Assembly (NCBI GenBank): GCA_002412595.1
Contig: DHVJ01000045.1
Location: 1-45,754 of the forward strand
Length of the DNA: 45,754 nucleotides
Origin: Anaerolineaceae bacterium UBA5211
Lineage (GTDB): Bacteria; Chloroflexota; Anaerolineae; Anaerolineales; Anaerolineaceae
Direction: 5' to 3'
Shown in pieces: positions 39,062 through 45,754 of this stretch. The notes under the pieces are model-generated. The model saw nothing but the letters and a program-made list of their open reading frames with translations. It did not search any database and was not told the origin of the DNA. Both the position numbers and the translations under genes were made by a program. Numbering within the stretch: the stretch's first letter is position 1; each line of letters opens with the position of its first letter.

Positions 39062-40072
39062 ATGGACAAAACCAATCGCAAAATCAGAATCGCATTACCC
39101 AGTAAGGGACGGCTGGCCGAGGGCAGCCACCAATTGCTGGCGGACGTGGGGCTGCCGGTCTTCAACCCCAACCCGCGCCAATATATCGCCTGGATCCAGC
39201 TCCTGCCGGGCTTGGAGGTGATCTTTCAGCGGCCGGGCGACATCGTCATCAGCGTGCGCGACGGCAGCGTGGATTTCGGCATCACCGGACGGGATATTTA
39301 CCTGGAGAAGAAAGGCGAAAACGGGCAAATCCTGGAACTGCACAACCAGTTGGGTTTCGGCAAGTGTTCCCTGAATGTGATTGTCCCGGATGAACTGACA
39401 GAAGTTAACCAGGTGTCGGATTTACAAGCATACCAACAGGACCTGGGACGACCGTTGAAAGTCGCGACCAAGTTCCCCAACCTGGCCCGGCAATTCTTCG
39501 CCGAGAAGACAGACATCCCCATTGAGGTCATCCAGGCGGAAGGCGCGCTGGAGATTGCGCCCACCATTGGCTATGCCGACCTGATCGTGGATTTGATCTC
39601 GACCGGTACGACTTTGCGCGACAACCGCCTGAAGACGCTGGTGGATGGCAAGCTGTTTGACGCGCAGGCCTGCCTGATCGCCAACAAGGAACGCTTGAAG
39701 AATCACCCGGAAACGCTGCAGATCGCCACGCAGATGTTGGAGATGATTGGAGCACACTTGCGCGGACGCCAGAACCTGGCCATTTTTGCCAACGTGCGCG
39801 CCAACAGCCCGGAGGAGATTTCCGCGCGCATCCAGGACAAACCGCTGATCCGCGGGCTGCAGGGGCCGACCGTCTCGAAGATTCTGACACAGAACGGCGA
39901 GAATTTTTTCGCCCTGCACATCATCGTGCGCAAAGAGGAGCTGCACAAGACCATCGGCGAACTGCGCAAGATCGGCGGCAGCGGCGTAGTGGTCGCGCCG
40001 GTCAATTACATTTTTGAAGAAGAACCGCAAGAAATAACCGAAATGATGAAAGCATTGGAGAGTGAGAAATGA
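39062..40072 (+). CDS. hisG: ATP phosphoribosyltransferase, long form
   Basis: A 336-residue enzyme catalysing the first committed step of histidine synthesis, ATP + PRPP to phosphoribosyl-ATP. IRIALPSKGRLAEGS at the N-terminus, DFGITGRDIYLEKKG, and the PRPP loop DLIVDLISTGTTLRDN are visible. The C-terminal HisG_C domain (about 240-320, HIIVRKEELHKTIGELRKIGG) marks the long, feedback-inhibited form not needing HisZ. GGAG lies 6 bases upstream. It is the first gene of the operon after the attenuator; hisD overlaps by 4 bases. Confidence 0.96.
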   Translation: MDKTNRKIRIALPSKGRLAEGSHQLLADVGLPVFNPNPRQYIAWIQLLPGLEVIFQRPGDIVISVRDGSVDFGITGRDIYLEKKGENGQILELHNQLGFGKCSLNVIVPDELTEVNQVSDLQAYQQDLGRPLKVATKFPNLARQFFAEKTDIPIEVIQAEGALEIAPTIGYADLIVDLISTGTTLRDNRLKTLVDGKLFDAQACLIANKERLKNHPETLQIATQMLEMIGAHLRGRQNLAIFANVRANSPEEISARIQDKPLIRGLQGPTVSKILTQNGENFFALHIIVRKEELHKTIGELRKIGGSGVVVAPVNYIFEEEPQEITEMMKALESEK

Positions 40073-41382
40073 AGATCTTTACCGTAGAAGAAGCCAGGAA
40101 AACCATCCTGAACCGCAAAGCCCTTAACCGCATCGATTATTCACCTTTGACTATCGAACGCACCGAAGCTTTCTTTGGCGAGGGCGTCACACCCCCCCAA
40201 GCCGTGGGGATCATCCTGGATTCCATCGAGGCGGAGGGCGACGTCGCCTTGCTGAAATGGTCCAAGTTGCTGGACCGCTTTGAAGGCGGCTCCATCCTGG
40301 TGCCGCAGGAAAAAATGAAAGAAGCCTGGGACAACCTGCCCGTGGAAATCCAAAAAGTATTGCAGCAGGCGGCCAACCGCATCCACGCTTTCCATGAGAA
40401 GCAGCCTATCCAGAGCTGGATCTCGGAGGACATGGGCGGCAAACTGGGCCAGCGTTTCACGGCCATCGAGCGCGTGGGCGCTTATGTGCCGGGCGGAACG
40501 GCGCCGCTGCCTTCCTCGCTGCTGATGAGCGTCATCCCGGCCAAGGTGGCAGGTGTCAAGGAAATTTATGTAGCCACACCGCCCGAGGTTGACCCTTCCA
40601 TTTTGGCCGCGGGCTACCTGTGCGGCGTGGATGCGCTTTACCAGGTGGGCGGCGCGCAGGCTATTGCCGCGCTGGCCTTCGGCACCGAGACTGTCCAGAA
40701 AGTGGATAAGATCGTGGGCGCGGGCAACCTGTTCGTGACGCTGGCCAAGATGCAGTTGTTCGGTACGGTGGGGTTGGACGGCATTTATGGGCCGACCGAA
40801 ACGGTGGTGATCGCCGACCGCACGGCCAACCCGGCCTGGGTGGCGGCTGACCTGTTGGCGCAAGCCGAGCACGATGTGCAAGCCACGGCTATTCTGCTCA
40901 CGCCGGATATGGACTTGGCGCGCGCGGTGGAAAAGGAAGTGAAAGAACAAACTGCGCAATTGAGCCGGGCAGACATCATCAATGTATCCATCGACAACGC
41001 TGGCGGGATCGTGTTGGTGGATTCGCTGGACCAGGCCGCCGAATTGGCGAATGCCTTTGCCACCGAACACTTATGCCTGTCGGTGCAGGATCCGGAAGCG
41101 CTGATGGCCAAGATCAATAACGCAGGAGGGTTCTTCCTGGGTGACCACTCCTTTGAGGTGCTGGGTGATTACGTGGCCGGCCCCAGCCATGTCATGCCGA
41201 CCGGCGGCAGCGCGCGTTTCAACTCACCCCTGAATGTGCTGGACTTCGTCAAACTTTCCAGCGTGGTGGGGTTGGAAGACGGCAGCGCGCAGGAACTGGG
41301 CTTGATTGCGGCCGAGTTAGCTGATTTGGAAGGCCTGACGGCGCACGCCGCCGCGGTACGCGCCAGAGCGGTGTCAAAATGA
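40069..41382 (+). CDS. hisD: Histidinol dehydrogenase
   Basis: A 437-residue zinc NAD enzyme oxidising histidinol to histidine in two steps. Family landmarks are RVGAYVPGGTAPLPSSLLM, YQVGGAQAIAALAFGTE, DLLAQAEHDVQATA (zinc Gln/His region), NAFATEHLCL (catalytic Glu-His) and GPSHVMPTGGSARFNSPL. The start overlaps hisG (ATGA) and the end overlaps hisC, so translation is coupled. Confidence 0.97.
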   Translation: MKIFTVEEARKTILNRKALNRIDYSPLTIERTEAFFGEGVTPPQAVGIILDSIEAEGDVALLKWSKLLDRFEGGSILVPQEKMKEAWDNLPVEIQKVLQQAANRIHAFHEKQPIQSWISEDMGGKLGQRFTAIERVGAYVPGGTAPLPSSLLMSVIPAKVAGVKEIYVATPPEVDPSILAAGYLCGVDALYQVGGAQAIAALAFGTETVQKVDKIVGAGNLFVTLAKMQLFGTVGLDGIYGPTETVVIADRTANPAWVAADLLAQAEHDVQATAILLTPDMDLARAVEKEVKEQTAQLSRADIINVSIDNAGGIVLVDSLDQAAELANAFATEHLCLSVQDPEALMAKINNAGGFFLGDHSFEVLGDYVAGPSHVMPTGGSARFNSPLNVLDFVKLSSVVGLEDGSAQELGLIAAELADLEGLTAHAAAVRARAVSK

Positions 41383-42479
41383 GCCGCGCGCAGGAATTTC
41401 TGCGTCCGCTGGTGCGCGATATGCCGGAGAGCGAGCCGATTCTTTCATTGGAACGAATGCGGGCTGAGTATGGTTTCGCACCGGATGAGCTGGTCAAGCT
41501 GGATGCCAACGAGAATCCCTATGGCGCGCTGCCGGAAGTGCGCGAGGCGCTGGAAAAGCTGGAGGCTGTGCACATTTACATTTACCCCGACCCGGAATGC
41601 AGCGCGCTGCGCCAGCGTTTGGCACAGTACCATGGCGTGGAACAGGAGCGCATCGTGGTGGGCGCCGGACTGGACGAAGTCATTGACCTGATCTTTCGCG
41701 TTTGTATCGACGTAGGCGACAGGCTGCTGAACTGCCCGCCGACATTCGGCATGTATGCCTTTGATGGTGCCATGCACCAGGCGCGCTTGGTCAGTGTGCC
41801 GCGTAAAGCCGATTTTTCGCTGGATATGGACGGTATTCAAAAGGCGGTAAAAGCGGAGCAGCCCAAGCTGTTGTTCCTGCCCAATCCCAACAATCCAGAC
41901 GGCGGATTGATCACCACGGAGGAATTCAGGCAGTTGGCTGATTTGCCGCTGCTGCTGGTGATGGACGAGGCTTACATCCAATTCTGCGACCAAGAACAGA
42001 CAGTGATGGATGAAGTGGCAAAGCACGATAACCTGATTGTGCTGCGCACCTTCAGCAAATGGGCCGGGCTGGCCGGGTTGCGCATCGGCTACGGAGTCTT
42101 TCCGTTGGAGATCGCAGCAGCCATCATGAAGATCAAACAGCCCTACAACGTTTCTACGGCAGCCCAATTGGCCGCGACTGTTACCATGGACAACATAGAC
42201 AAGACCGTTCCGGTTATTACTCGCATCCGCGAGCAGCGCCAGGTTTTATTAAACGGACTGGCGCAGATTGATTGGCTGGAGTCTATCCCCTCACAGGCGA
42301 ATTTTATTCTGTGCCGCGTGAAGGGCAAATCAGCCGCAACGGTGGCCGATGAGCTGCGTAGGCAGGGCATCATGGTGCGCTGTTTTGACCAGCCCGGGCT
42401 GCCCAACGCGCTGCGTATCAGCGTGGGCACGGCAGAACAAATGCAGAAACTGCTGGCAGCATTAAAAGAGATGAGGTGA
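41379..42479 (+). CDS. hisC: Histidinol-phosphate aminotransferase
   Basis: A 366-residue fold-type I PLP aminotransferase. Lys227 in RTFSKWAGLAGLRIGYG binds PLP; LDANENPYG, LPNPNNPDG and MDEAYIQF are the usual blocks. It makes histidinol phosphate from imidazole-acetol phosphate. Overlaps hisD by 4 bases and ends 3 bases before hisB. Confidence 0.95.
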   Translation: MSRAQEFLRPLVRDMPESEPILSLERMRAEYGFAPDELVKLDANENPYGALPEVREALEKLEAVHIYIYPDPECSALRQRLAQYHGVEQERIVVGAGLDEVIDLIFRVCIDVGDRLLNCPPTFGMYAFDGAMHQARLVSVPRKADFSLDMDGIQKAVKAEQPKLLFLPNPNNPDGGLITTEEFRQLADLPLLLVMDEAYIQFCDQEQTVMDEVAKHDNLIVLRTFSKWAGLAGLRIGYGVFPLEIAAAIMKIKQPYNVSTAAQLAATVTMDNIDKTVPVITRIREQRQVLLNGLAQIDWLESIPSQANFILCRVKGKSAATVADELRRQGIMVRCFDQPGLPNALRISVGTAEQMQKLLAALKEMR

Positions 42480-42482
42480 AGC

Positions 42483-43073
42483 ATGCGCACGGCAACGATT
42501 GAACGCAAGACCAACGAGACGGATATTTCCCTGAAACTGAACCTGGATGGTAAAGGCATGGCCAAGGTCGATACGGGAGTGGGCTTTTTCGACCATATGC
42601 TGACCCAGATTGCCGTGCATGGCTTGTATGACCTGGAAATCCAAGCCAAGGGAGACCTGGAAGTGGACGCGCATCACCTGGTGGAGGACTGCGGCCTGGT
42701 GCTGGGCATGGCTTTCAAGCAGGCTTTGGGCGATAAAGCCGGTATCGTGCGCATAGCTAGTGAAATGGTACCCATGGATGAAGCTTTGGGGCAGGTGGTG
42801 GTGGATTTCTCCGGACGGCCCTATGCAGTGGTGCAAACCGCCTGGACAGCGCCCATGGTGGGCAGCCTGCCGGTCAGCTTGCTGGAGCACTTCTTCGAGA
42901 CCTTCGCGACCGCGGCCGGCTGCAACCTGCACGTGCGGGTGTTGTACGGGCGCGACAACCATCACATAGCTGAAGCGCTCTTCAAAGCCCTGGCGCGCGC
43001 TACCGCCCAGGCGGTGCAAATCGACCCGCGCCGCGGCGGAGCCATTCCCAGTTCCAAAGGCATGCTGGCATGA
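42483..43073 (+). CDS. hisB: Imidazoleglycerol-phosphate dehydratase (monofunctional)
   Basis: A 196-residue IGPD with two similar halves carrying GFFDHMLTQIAVHG, DAHHLVEDCGLVLG, and later LLEHFFETFA and GRDNHHIAEALFKALARA, the manganese-binding His/Glu motifs. There is no N-terminal HAD phosphatase domain, so histidinol-phosphatase must be encoded elsewhere. GAGGTGAAGC precedes the ATG. Confidence 0.97.
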   Translation: MRTATIERKTNETDISLKLNLDGKGMAKVDTGVGFFDHMLTQIAVHGLYDLEIQAKGDLEVDAHHLVEDCGLVLGMAFKQALGDKAGIVRIASEMVPMDEALGQVVVDFSGRPYAVVQTAWTAPMVGSLPVSLLEHFFETFATAAGCNLHVRVLYGRDNHHIAEALFKALARATAQAVQIDPRRGGAIPSSKGMLA

Positions 43074-43681
43074 TCGCGGTCATCAATTACGGCCTGGGCA
43101 ACCTGCATTCGGTGCAGAAAGCCGTGGCTTTCGTGGGCGGCGACCCGCAGGTGACGGATGACCCCCAGACGATCCTGAGCGCGGAGAAAATCATCCTGCC
43201 CGGCGTGGGTGCCTTCGCGGACGGCATGGCCGGACTGGAAGCCAGGGGATTGACCGGCGTGGTAAAAGAAGCCGCCTTGCGCAGCGTTCCCTTATTGGGT
43301 ATTTGTCTGGGTATGCAGCTGCTGTTCGACGAGAGCGAAGAAAAAGGAACCCATGCCGGGTTGGGTTTGGTGCCCGGGCGGGTGCTGTTCTTCCGGCAAA
43401 AAGAGGTCAAGGTGCCGCAGATTGGCTGGAACCAGGTGACGCTTACTAAAGAATCCACTCTGACGCAGGATATTCAGGATGGCGCCTACTTCTACTTCAA
43501 CCACGGCTATTACTGCTGCCCGCAGGATGAAGCCGATGTGCTACTGACCACGGATTACGGTCTGCGTTATGCCTCTGCCGTGCAGCGTGGAAACATTTAC
43601 GGGGTGCAGTTCCACCCGGAGAAGAGCCAGAAGTGCGGGCTGCAAATGCTGCGTAACTTTGTGGAGATGGACAATGAGTGA
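43070..43681 (+). CDS. hisH: Imidazole glycerol phosphate synthase, glutaminase subunit
   Basis: A 203-residue class I glutamine amidotransferase. Catalytic triad: Cys79 in GICLGMQLLF, His182 and Glu184 in QFHPEKS. It feeds ammonia to HisF. FNHGYY replaces the commoner F-V-H-S-Y-Y at the interface, a mild variation. It overlaps hisB by 4 and hisA by 8 bases. Confidence 0.95.
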   Translation: MIAVINYGLGNLHSVQKAVAFVGGDPQVTDDPQTILSAEKIILPGVGAFADGMAGLEARGLTGVVKEAALRSVPLLGICLGMQLLFDESEEKGTHAGLGLVPGRVLFFRQKEVKVPQIGWNQVTLTKESTLTQDIQDGAYFYFNHGYYCCPQDEADVLLTTDYGLRYASAVQRGNIYGVQFHPEKSQKCGLQMLRNFVEMDNE

Positions 43682-44405
43682 CTTTACGGTTTATCCGGCC
43701 ATCGATCTGCGCAATGGGCAGGTGGTGCGCCTGCGCCAGGGGCGTGCAGACCATCAGAAAACCTACAGCAGCGATCCGGTGGAAGTGGCCTGTGAGTGGG
43801 TGCGGCAGGGCACAGAATGGCTGCACATCGTCAACCTGGATGGCGCTTTCAAAGAAAACACGGCGGAAAATGGGCAAGCCATCCGAGACATCCTGGCGGC
43901 ATTGTACGGCCAGGTACAAATCCAATTGGGCGGCGGCATCCGTACGATCAAACAAATCCGCACCCTGTTGGCCATGGGTGTTTCACGCGTGGTGCTGGGC
44001 ACGGCTGTTTTGGAAGACCCGGATTTCGCTGCCAAAGCATTGGAAGCATATCCTGCGGAAGTGCTGGCTTTTGGATTGGACGCGCGCGGGGATGAGTTGA
44101 TGAGCCGCGGTTGGCAGACGGCCAGCGGAAAAAGTCTCCGTGGTCTGGCTTTGGAACTGGCCGGACTGGGCGCGCAAACATTAATCTACACCAATATCCA
44201 AAAGGACGGCATGCAAAGCGGCGTGGATTGGAGTGGAACGCAAGAGCTGGCGCAAGAAAGCGGGCTGCGCGTGATTGCTTCCGGCGGAACAGCGGCCTTG
44301 TCTGATATCACCGCTGTACGGCGGGCTGGGTTGGCCGGGGTGATTGTCGGGAAAGCTCTCTATGAAGGCAACTTTACTTTAAAGGAGGCGTTAAATGTTC
44401 GCTAA
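43674..44405 (+). CDS. hisA: ProFAR isomerase
   Basis: A 243-residue TIM barrel (phosphoribosylformimino-5-aminoimidazole carboxamide ribotide isomerase). VYPAIDLRNGQVVRLRQG at the N-terminus with the catalytic Asp, then IQLGGGIRT, and GLDARGDE with the second acid. The start at 43674 is chosen because HisA begins there; the frame extends upstream within hisH without similarity. It overlaps hisF by 11 bases. Confidence 0.95.
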   Translation: MSDFTVYPAIDLRNGQVVRLRQGRADHQKTYSSDPVEVACEWVRQGTEWLHIVNLDGAFKENTAENGQAIRDILAALYGQVQIQLGGGIRTIKQIRTLLAMGVSRVVLGTAVLEDPDFAAKALEAYPAEVLAFGLDARGDELMSRGWQTASGKSLRGLALELAGLGAQTLIYTNIQKDGMQSGVDWSGTQELAQESGLRVIASGGTAALSDITAVRRAGLAGVIVGKALYEGNFTLKEALNVR

Positions 44406-45171
44406 ACGCATTGTGCCCTGCATGGACGTCAAAGACGGCCGCGTGGTGAAGGGCATCAACTTTATCAATTTACGCGACGCGGGCGACCCGGTGGAGCAAG
44501 CCAAGCTCTATGATCAAATGGGCGCGGACGAGCTGGTATTCCTGGATATCTCGGCTACCGTGGAAGGTAGAAGGACTATGCTAACCGTGGTGCGCGCCAT
44601 CGCGGAGCAGGTATTCCTGCCGTTGACGGTGGGCGGCGGCATCCGCGAGGTGGAGGATGTGCGCAATTCGCTGCTGGCCGGGGCAGACAAGGTCAGCATC
44701 AACTCCGCGGCGGTGCGCAACCCGAAATTGTTGACCGAAAGCGCACGGCGCTTTGGCGACCAGTGCATCGTGCTGGCAATTGACGCCAAACAGTGCGCGA
44801 GCGGCGGTTGGGAGGTGTATGTGGACGGCGGACGCACGCCCACCGGATTGGATGCGTTGGAATGGGCGCGCGCAGGAGTATGGGCCGGCGCGGGCGAGAT
44901 CCTGCTGACCAGCATGGACCGCGACGGCACGCGCGATGGCTTTGACCTGGCATTGACCCAGACGATCGCATCGGCTGTACCTGTGCCGGTGATTGCCAGC
45001 GGCGGGGCCGGCAAGCCAGCGGACTTCCTTAATTTGTTCCGGGAGACGCCGGCGGAAGCAGCCCTTGCTGCGACCTTGTTCCATGACAAGATATTAGAAA
45101 TCGGCGGGTTGAAAGACTACCTGTATCAGGAAGGCGTGCCGATACGCTTGACGGAAAGCCTGGCAGTTTGA
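44395..45171 (+). CDS. hisF: Imidazole glycerol phosphate synthase, cyclase subunit
   Basis: A 258-residue TIM barrel; Asp11 in RIVPCMDVKDGRVVKG and Asp130 in VLAIDAKQ are the catalytic acids, and LTVGGGIREVEDVRNSLLAG and LTSMDRDGTRDGFDL bind phosphate. With HisH it makes imidazole glycerol phosphate and AICAR. GGAGG lies inside the end of hisA, just before the start. Confidence 0.96.
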   Translation: MFAKRIVPCMDVKDGRVVKGINFINLRDAGDPVEQAKLYDQMGADELVFLDISATVEGRRTMLTVVRAIAEQVFLPLTVGGGIREVEDVRNSLLAGADKVSINSAAVRNPKLLTESARRFGDQCIVLAIDAKQCASGGWEVYVDGGRTPTGLDALEWARAGVWAGAGEILLTSMDRDGTRDGFDLALTQTIASAVPVPVIASGGAGKPADFLNLFRETPAEAALAATLFHDKILEIGGLKDYLYQEGVPIRLTESLAV

Positions 45172-45172
45172 C

Positions 45173-45508
45173 ATGCAAACGCTGAAATACGACGCCAACG
45201 GCCTACTGACCGGCGTGGCGCAGGACGCGGACAGCGGACAGGTGCTGATGGTGGCCATGATGAATGCTGAGGCAGTGGCTGCTACGCTGCGAACCGGCCA
45301 GGCCCATTTCTGGTCGCGCAGCCGTCAGAAGCTATGGATGAAGGGTGAGACCTCCGGTAACATTCTGGACGTGCAGGCAGTCAAAGTGGATTGTGATGGG
45401 GACGCGCTGCTGCTGTTGGTCAAACCGCGTGGGCCGGCCTGCCATACCGGCAACGTGAGCTGTTTTTATACGGATTTGGATGAGGATTATGTTAAATCGA
45501 TTGTATGA
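45173..45508 (+). CDS. hisI: Phosphoribosyl-AMP cyclohydrolase (monofunctional)
   Basis: A 111-residue zinc enzyme opening the adenine ring of PR-AMP. WSRSRQKLWMKGETSGN, VDCDGDALLL and ACHTGNVSCFY carry the magnesium and zinc ligands. It is separate from the pyrophosphohydrolase (hisE), which overlaps its end by 20 bases. One base separates it from hisF. Confidence 0.96.
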   Translation: MQTLKYDANGLLTGVAQDADSGQVLMVAMMNAEAVAATLRTGQAHFWSRSRQKLWMKGETSGNILDVQAVKVDCDGDALLLLVKPRGPACHTGNVSCFYTDLDEDYVKSIV

Positions 45509-45754
45509 AATTATTGAGGATCGCAAGCAGAACCCGGCGGAAGGCTCGTACACCAACCGCCTGTTGAATGAGGGTTACGAGCGCGTGGCCCAGAAAGTGG
45601 GCGAAGAGGCGGTGGAGGTAGTGATTGCCGGGGCGCTGCAGGGACGCGAGCGCACTATTTCGGAATCCGCCGACCTGATCTACCATCTGTTCGTACTGCT
45701 GGTTCAGCAGGACATCCGCCTGGAAGAGGTGGAAGCCGAACTGGAACGGCGCCA
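45489..45754 (+). CDS. hisE: Phosphoribosyl-ATP pyrophosphohydrolase, partial at window end
   Basis: The first 88 codons of an all-helical MazG-like enzyme that splits PR-ATP to PR-AMP. YEIIEDRKQNPAEGSYTNRL, QKVGEEAVEVVIA and ESADLIYHLFVLL are the family blocks with the metal-binding Glu and Asp. The ATG at 45489 lies inside hisI. The stop codon is beyond the window. It completes hisGDCBHAFIE except for a histidinol-phosphatase. Confidence 0.93.
   Translation, partial: MLNRLYEIIEDRKQNPAEGSYTNRLLNEGYERVAQKVGEEAVEVVIAGALQGRERTISESADLIYHLFVLLVQQDIRLEEVEAELERR

Noticed and set aside
1..45754. CRISPR arrays, tRNA or rRNA genes
   Set aside because: No regularly spaced direct repeats, T-loop consensus in a cloverleaf or rRNA-like sequence was noticed on either strand.

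Overview
This window looks like chromosomal DNA of an anaerobic Chloroflexota bacterium, probably Anaerolineae. That is inferred from remembered family relationships: a SufCBD-S-U Fe-S operon with SufR, type 2 isopentenyl diphosphate isomerase, an SPFH protein, an Flp-type pilin peptide and palindromic intergenic repeats. No rRNA, tRNA or CRISPR was seen. Almost everything is housekeeping metabolism in short, tightly packed operons. The his genes at the right end are visibly richer in G+C than the left half.

Layout. 1-0.43 kb: 3' end of a PIG-L deacetylase gene. 0.48-7.1 kb: Fe-S assembly operon (sufC-B-D-X-S-U, minus strand), divergent from sufR and a DUF59/MIP18 gene; two facing promoters share an inverted repeat. 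7.3-12.2 kb: lipoate ligase, CNNM/CorC transporter, alpha-oxoamine synthase and ROK fructokinase. 12.3-16.5 kb: sugar-phosphate operon tkt-rpiB-pgi. 16.5-19.2 kb: copper ATPase and copper chaperone. 19.3-21.6 kb: folate/pterin genes (PTR1/FolM-like reductase, folB, folK, convergent folE). 21.7-25.0 kb: fni, an acyl carrier protein, sucCD. 25.1-27.1 kb: SPFH-HTH fusion with a helical partner, then a 49-residue Flp-like pilin. 27.1-31.1 kb: comF, hpf, efp, ftsH. 31.2-37.1 kb: an accessory stretch with a second PIG-L enzyme, zinc-ribbon peptide, AlbA_2 protein, HAD phosphatase and a flavin-binding protein flanked by two gene remnants, then miaA and yraN. 37.2-37.6 kb: palindromic repeats. 37.6-38.8 kb: a complete IS110 element. 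38.86-45.75 kb: histidine operon hisGDCBHAFIE, cut by the window end.

The two most interesting signals are not conventional genes. First, the IS110 element carries upstream of its recombinase a ~185-nt segment that reads as a bridge RNA. Its target loop matches the flanking palindromic repeat, its donor loop matches the element's own ends, and joining the ends would build a -35/-10 promoter with 17-bp spacing. Second, the his operon is preceded by a strong promoter, a 27-codon leader peptide with four consecutive His codons starting almost at the predicted transcription start, and a GC-rich terminator just before hisG. Together these look like a classical attenuator with an apparently leaderless leader peptide.
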